A DNA stretch of 5,717 bases from positions 1,144,489 to 1,150,205 of the forward strand of contig CP070645.1 in the NCBI GenBank assembly GCA_020354275.1, in the 5' to 3' direction. The translations under genes were made by a program, and so were the position numbers. The notes under the pieces were generated by a model. It did no database searches. It was not told the DNA's origin and saw only the letters and a list, made by a program, of their open reading frames with translations. This document shows positions 3,283-5,717 of this stretch, piece by piece. The DNA is from Dehalococcoidales bacterium. Its GTDB lineage: Bacteria; Chloroflexota; Dehalococcoidia; Dehalococcoidales; UBA2162. Position 1 is the stretch's first letter; each line of letters starts with the position of its first letter.

Positions 3283-5717
3283 ATGGGCTTTGTTCACCTT
3301 CATGTCCACTCTCAATACAGCTTTCTCGACGGGGCTTCTGCCATGGACAGGCTCCTGGAAAAAGCGGTAGCCCTGGATATGCCGGCCCTGGCCCTGACTG
3401 ACCATAACCGCCTGACGGGTGCCGTCAGGTTTTACGAGAAGGCGAGGGGTCTGGGAATAAAACCGGTTATCGGTGCCGAGATTGACCTGGAAGGCGTGTA
3501 CCATCTCACCCTTCTCTGTAAAGACGGAGAGGGTTATTCAAACCTGTGCCGCCTGTTGACCGAATATCACCTGGCCAACAGGGGGCGGCAGCCACGGGCG
3601 ACTAAAGATATGCTCAGGAGGTTTCATGCCGGCCTGATTGCCCTTTCCGGGTGCGGTAAGGGGGAGATACCCTCCTTACTCAGTAAGGGTTATACCGGTA
3701 AAGCCAGAAGATCGGCGCAGTTCTACCGGGAGGTTTTCGGTGGTGATCTTTTCGTGGAGTTAGTACGCCATCCCTCAAGGGAAGGGATTGCCGCTAGCTC
3801 CAGGCTGGCTGATTTTGCCCGGGAAGAGGGCATTCCGGTAGTCGCCACCAACAATGTCCACTATGCCGAAGCGGAGGAATACAGGGTCAAAGAACTGCTT
3901 AACGCCATAGACCAGAACATACCTGTCTCTCGTTTAAGCGGTTATCGTACCGTAGAGCAGTATTTGAAATCCCAGAAGGAAATGGCGAGGTTGTTCAGGG
4001 ACCTGCCGCAGGCGGTGGAAATGACAGAGGAGATTGCTGCCCGGTGTAATCTGGGGCTGGAACTGGGCAGACCCCGTTTCCCCAGATTTGATATTCCTTC
4101 AGGTGAGACCGAATACGGTTACCTGTCTGAACTGGCTTTCAGCGGGGCAGGGGCAAAGTACGGTCCGGTGACAGCCAGGATTAGAAAACGCCTGGAACAT
4201 GAGCTCAGCACGATACATAAGCTCGGTTTCTGCGGTTACTTCCTGGCCGTCTGGGATATTGCGAGGTGGGCCAGAGAACGCGGTATAAGATGCCAGGCGA
4301 GGGGGAGCGCGGTGGATAGCCTGGTGGTCTATGTTCTGGATATCAGCAACGTTGACCCCGTCGGCTATGACCTGCTCTTTGAAAGGTTCATGCATCCCCT
4401 CAGAAAGGAACCGCCCGATATTGACCTGGACATCGATCGCCGGCGCCGGGACGAGGTCAGGGACTACATATACCGGAAATACGGGACTGAGAATGTAGCC
4501 TGCGTGGGTACCATCAACACCTACATGGCCAGGGGGGCTATTCGTGATGCCGGTAAAGCCCTGCAGCTTCCGCAGGAGGTCATCGAAGAGGCCTGCAAGG
4601 GTGTGCACTGGCTGTCGGCGTCACAGCTTCTGGAAAAGATGGACTCCCGGCCGGAGTTGAAGAACAGTGAGATTTATCGAAGGCCAGAGCTTGCCGGGTT
4701 CTTCCAGCTGTGTGCCGCCATTGACGGATTCCCCAAGCATATGTCTGTCCACCTGGGGGGACTGCTGATAGGAAACGGCAGGCTCAGCGATATGGTTCCT
4801 CTGGAGTGGTCCAGCGGGGGAGACGTTATCAGCCAGTACGATAAAGATGATGTTGAGAAGCTGGGTATCGTCAAAATGGACCTGTTATCCCTGCCCACGC
4901 TTACCGTTATTGAAGATACCCTCGACAGCATCAGGAAGAACCGTGGTACCGATTTGGATTTAGGGGCGATAGATAGAAATGACCCTCAGGCTTTTGCCAT
5001 GCTCCGTGACGGCAGGACGATAGGGACATTCCAGATTGAGTCGCCGGCCCAGAGGGAGATGGCCGGGAGGCTCCTGCCGAACAGATTTGAAGACATCATC
5101 GTTTCCATTTCTCTGGTCAGGCCGGGGCCCCTTAAATCCGACATGGATAAGGCCTACCTTCCCAGGAGACATGGTAAAGAACCGGTAACCTATCTCCACC
5201 CCGGGCTGAGAAATGCCCTGAGCGAGACCCTGGGGGTAATACTGTATCAGGAGCAGGTTTTGAAAGTAGCCCACGACCTGGCCGGTATGAGCTATTCCCA
5301 GGCGGACGGTTTCAGGCGGGCGATGACACACGACAGGGCTGAAGAGGAAATGGAGAAGATGCGGGACTCCTTCATTGTAAGTGCGGCTAAAAACGGCGTG
5401 AAAAAAGACATTGCGGAAAAGGTATTCGAGCAGCTGGCCGCTTTCGCTGCTTACGGGTTCTGCAAGGCCCACGCCGTGGCTTACGCCGTTCTTGCCTATC
5501 AGACGCTATGGTTGAAGTGTCACTACCCGGCGGAATTCATGGCGGCGGTGCTGTCAAATCAGCCCATGGGGTATTATCCGCCGCGTGTTCTTGTCGCCGA
5601 TGCCAGAAGGCAGGGTGTTGAAATACTGCCTCTGGACATAAACAGGTCGCTTGCCCACTACGCTGTGGAGGACGGGGCGATAAGGGTCAGCTTCAGGCAG
5701 CTGAAAGGCATGTCAGA
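3283..5717 (+). CDS. dnaE2: Error-prone DNA polymerase III alpha subunit, ImuC/DnaE2 type (partial, runs off the right edge)
   Basis: An uninterrupted frame of 811 codons plus two bases stays open at the window end; family members are about 1000-1100 residues, so roughly the last fifth to quarter is missing. A C-family polymerase, it would copy damaged DNA mutagenically, usually with ImuB and ImuA. The PHP domain spans about 1-205 (HLHVHSQYSFLDGAS at 5-19, LTDHN at 38-42, ATNNVHY at 188-194). The palm carries catalytic D379 and D381 in PPDIDLDIDRRRR and D533 in KMDLLSL. DnaE2-type rather than replicative features are CQARGSA (337-343; replicative enzymes have GPGRGS), GTFQIESPAQREM (581-593), VRPGP (612-616) and NQPMGYYPPRVLVADARRQG (759-778). 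Oddities are VD in the usual RGSAANS loop and N instead of D in ATND-x-HY. The ATG follows TGAGG (3271-3275), which contains the upstream gene's stop codon. LexA-type control is likely from the box at 2968. Confidence 0.9.
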   Translation, partial: MGFVHLHVHSQYSFLDGASAMDRLLEKAVALDMPALALTDHNRLTGAVRFYEKARGLGIKPVIGAEIDLEGVYHLTLLCKDGEGYSNLCRLLTEYHLANRGRQPRATKDMLRRFHAGLIALSGCGKGEIPSLLSKGYTGKARRSAQFYREVFGGDLFVELVRHPSREGIAASSRLADFAREEGIPVVATNNVHYAEAEEYRVKELLNAIDQNIPVSRLSGYRTVEQYLKSQKEMARLFRDLPQAVEMTEEIAARCNLGLELGRPRFPRFDIPSGETEYGYLSELAFSGAGAKYGPVTARIRKRLEHELSTIHKLGFCGYFLAVWDIARWARERGIRCQARGSAVDSLVVYVLDISNVDPVGYDLLFERFMHPLRKEPPDIDLDIDRRRRDEVRDYIYRKYGTENVACVGTINTYMARGAIRDAGKALQLPQEVIEEACKGVHWLSASQLLEKMDSRPELKNSEIYRRPELAGFFQLCAAIDGFPKHMSVHLGGLLIGNGRLSDMVPLEWSSGGDVISQYDKDDVEKLGIVKMDLLSLPTLTVIEDTLDSIRKNRGTDLDLGAIDRNDPQAFAMLRDGRTIGTFQIESPAQREMAGRLLPNRFEDIIVSISLVRPGPLKSDMDKAYLPRRHGKEPVTYLHPGLRNALSETLGVILYQEQVLKVAHDLAGMSYSQADGFRRAMTHDRAEEEMEKMRDSFIVSAAKNGVKKDIAEKVFEQLAAFAAYGFCKAHAVAYAVLAYQTLWLKCHYPAEFMAAVLSNQPMGYYPPRVLVADARRQGVEILPLDINRSLAHYAVEDGAIRVSFRQLKGMS

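Noticed and set aside
4099..5472. Minus-strand ORFs of about 170 codons at 4099-4608 and 4960-5472.
   Set aside because: They lie wholly opposite the polymerase gene, show no family motifs or ribosome sites, and the plus-strand frame through the same bases carries all the DnaE2 motifs.
3283..5717. Replicative DnaE (housekeeping polymerase III alpha).
   Set aside because: CQARGSA instead of GPGRGS, FQIES-PAQ, the NQPMGYYPP-LVADARRQG block and the DUF6504 neighbour all fit the ImuC/DnaE2 group better.

Overview
This 5.7 kb bacterial window carries four complete or partial protein genes on the + strand, the start of a fifth on the - strand, and a promoter-bearing broken tRNA gene. Coding density, Shine-Dalgarno sites and TTGACA/TATAAT-type promoters are ordinary for bacteria. 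Base composition is moderate, with an AT-rich stretch at about 160-600. A DUF6504-like gene directly before an ImuC/DnaE2-type polymerase gene, preceded by a Gram-positive-type LexA-like box, points to Chloroflexota (for example Dehalococcoidia), Actinomycetota or a deep Bacillota relative. The choice among these is a low-confidence inference.

Layout. At 1-152 (-) lies the N-terminus of a nitroreductase-family flavoprotein. At 153-382 is AT-rich non-coding DNA holding its promoter, a perfect 11-bp tandem repeat and a dyad similar to one found again at 2968-2985. At 383-424 (-) is the 5' part of a tRNA-Leu(UAA), from the acceptor strand through the anticodon loop, cut off in the 3' side of the anticodon stem. 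It still has a near-consensus promoter at 434-462. Together with the repeats this looks like the junction of an element inserted at a tRNA. Divergent from it, a good promoter at 504-532 drives a gene (698-1573) for a LicD-family protein with an extra C-terminal beta-sandwich-like domain. Next comes a radical SAM/SPASM gene of NirJ/AhbC/AhbD-like type (1706-2803), with its own candidate promoter.

The right half is a mutagenesis/DNA-repair unit. A strong promoter (2962-2991) has a LexA-like dyad in its spacer and precedes a GTG-started 82-residue DUF6504-like gene (3025-3273). Nine bases further on is a long open frame (3283 to the window end, 811 codons and still open) encoding an error-prone ImuC/DnaE2-type DNA polymerase III alpha subunit with all three catalytic aspartates. 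The layout suggests SOS-inducible, translationally coupled expression; imuB/imuA-like partners may lie beyond the right edge.

The points most worth checking are the two dyads sharing 13 of 16 bases (331-346 and 2970-2985), the truncated but promoter-bearing tRNA-Leu with nearby tandem repeats, and the LicD plus beta-sandwich fusion. I found no CRISPR array, no rRNA and no recognisable transposase in the window.
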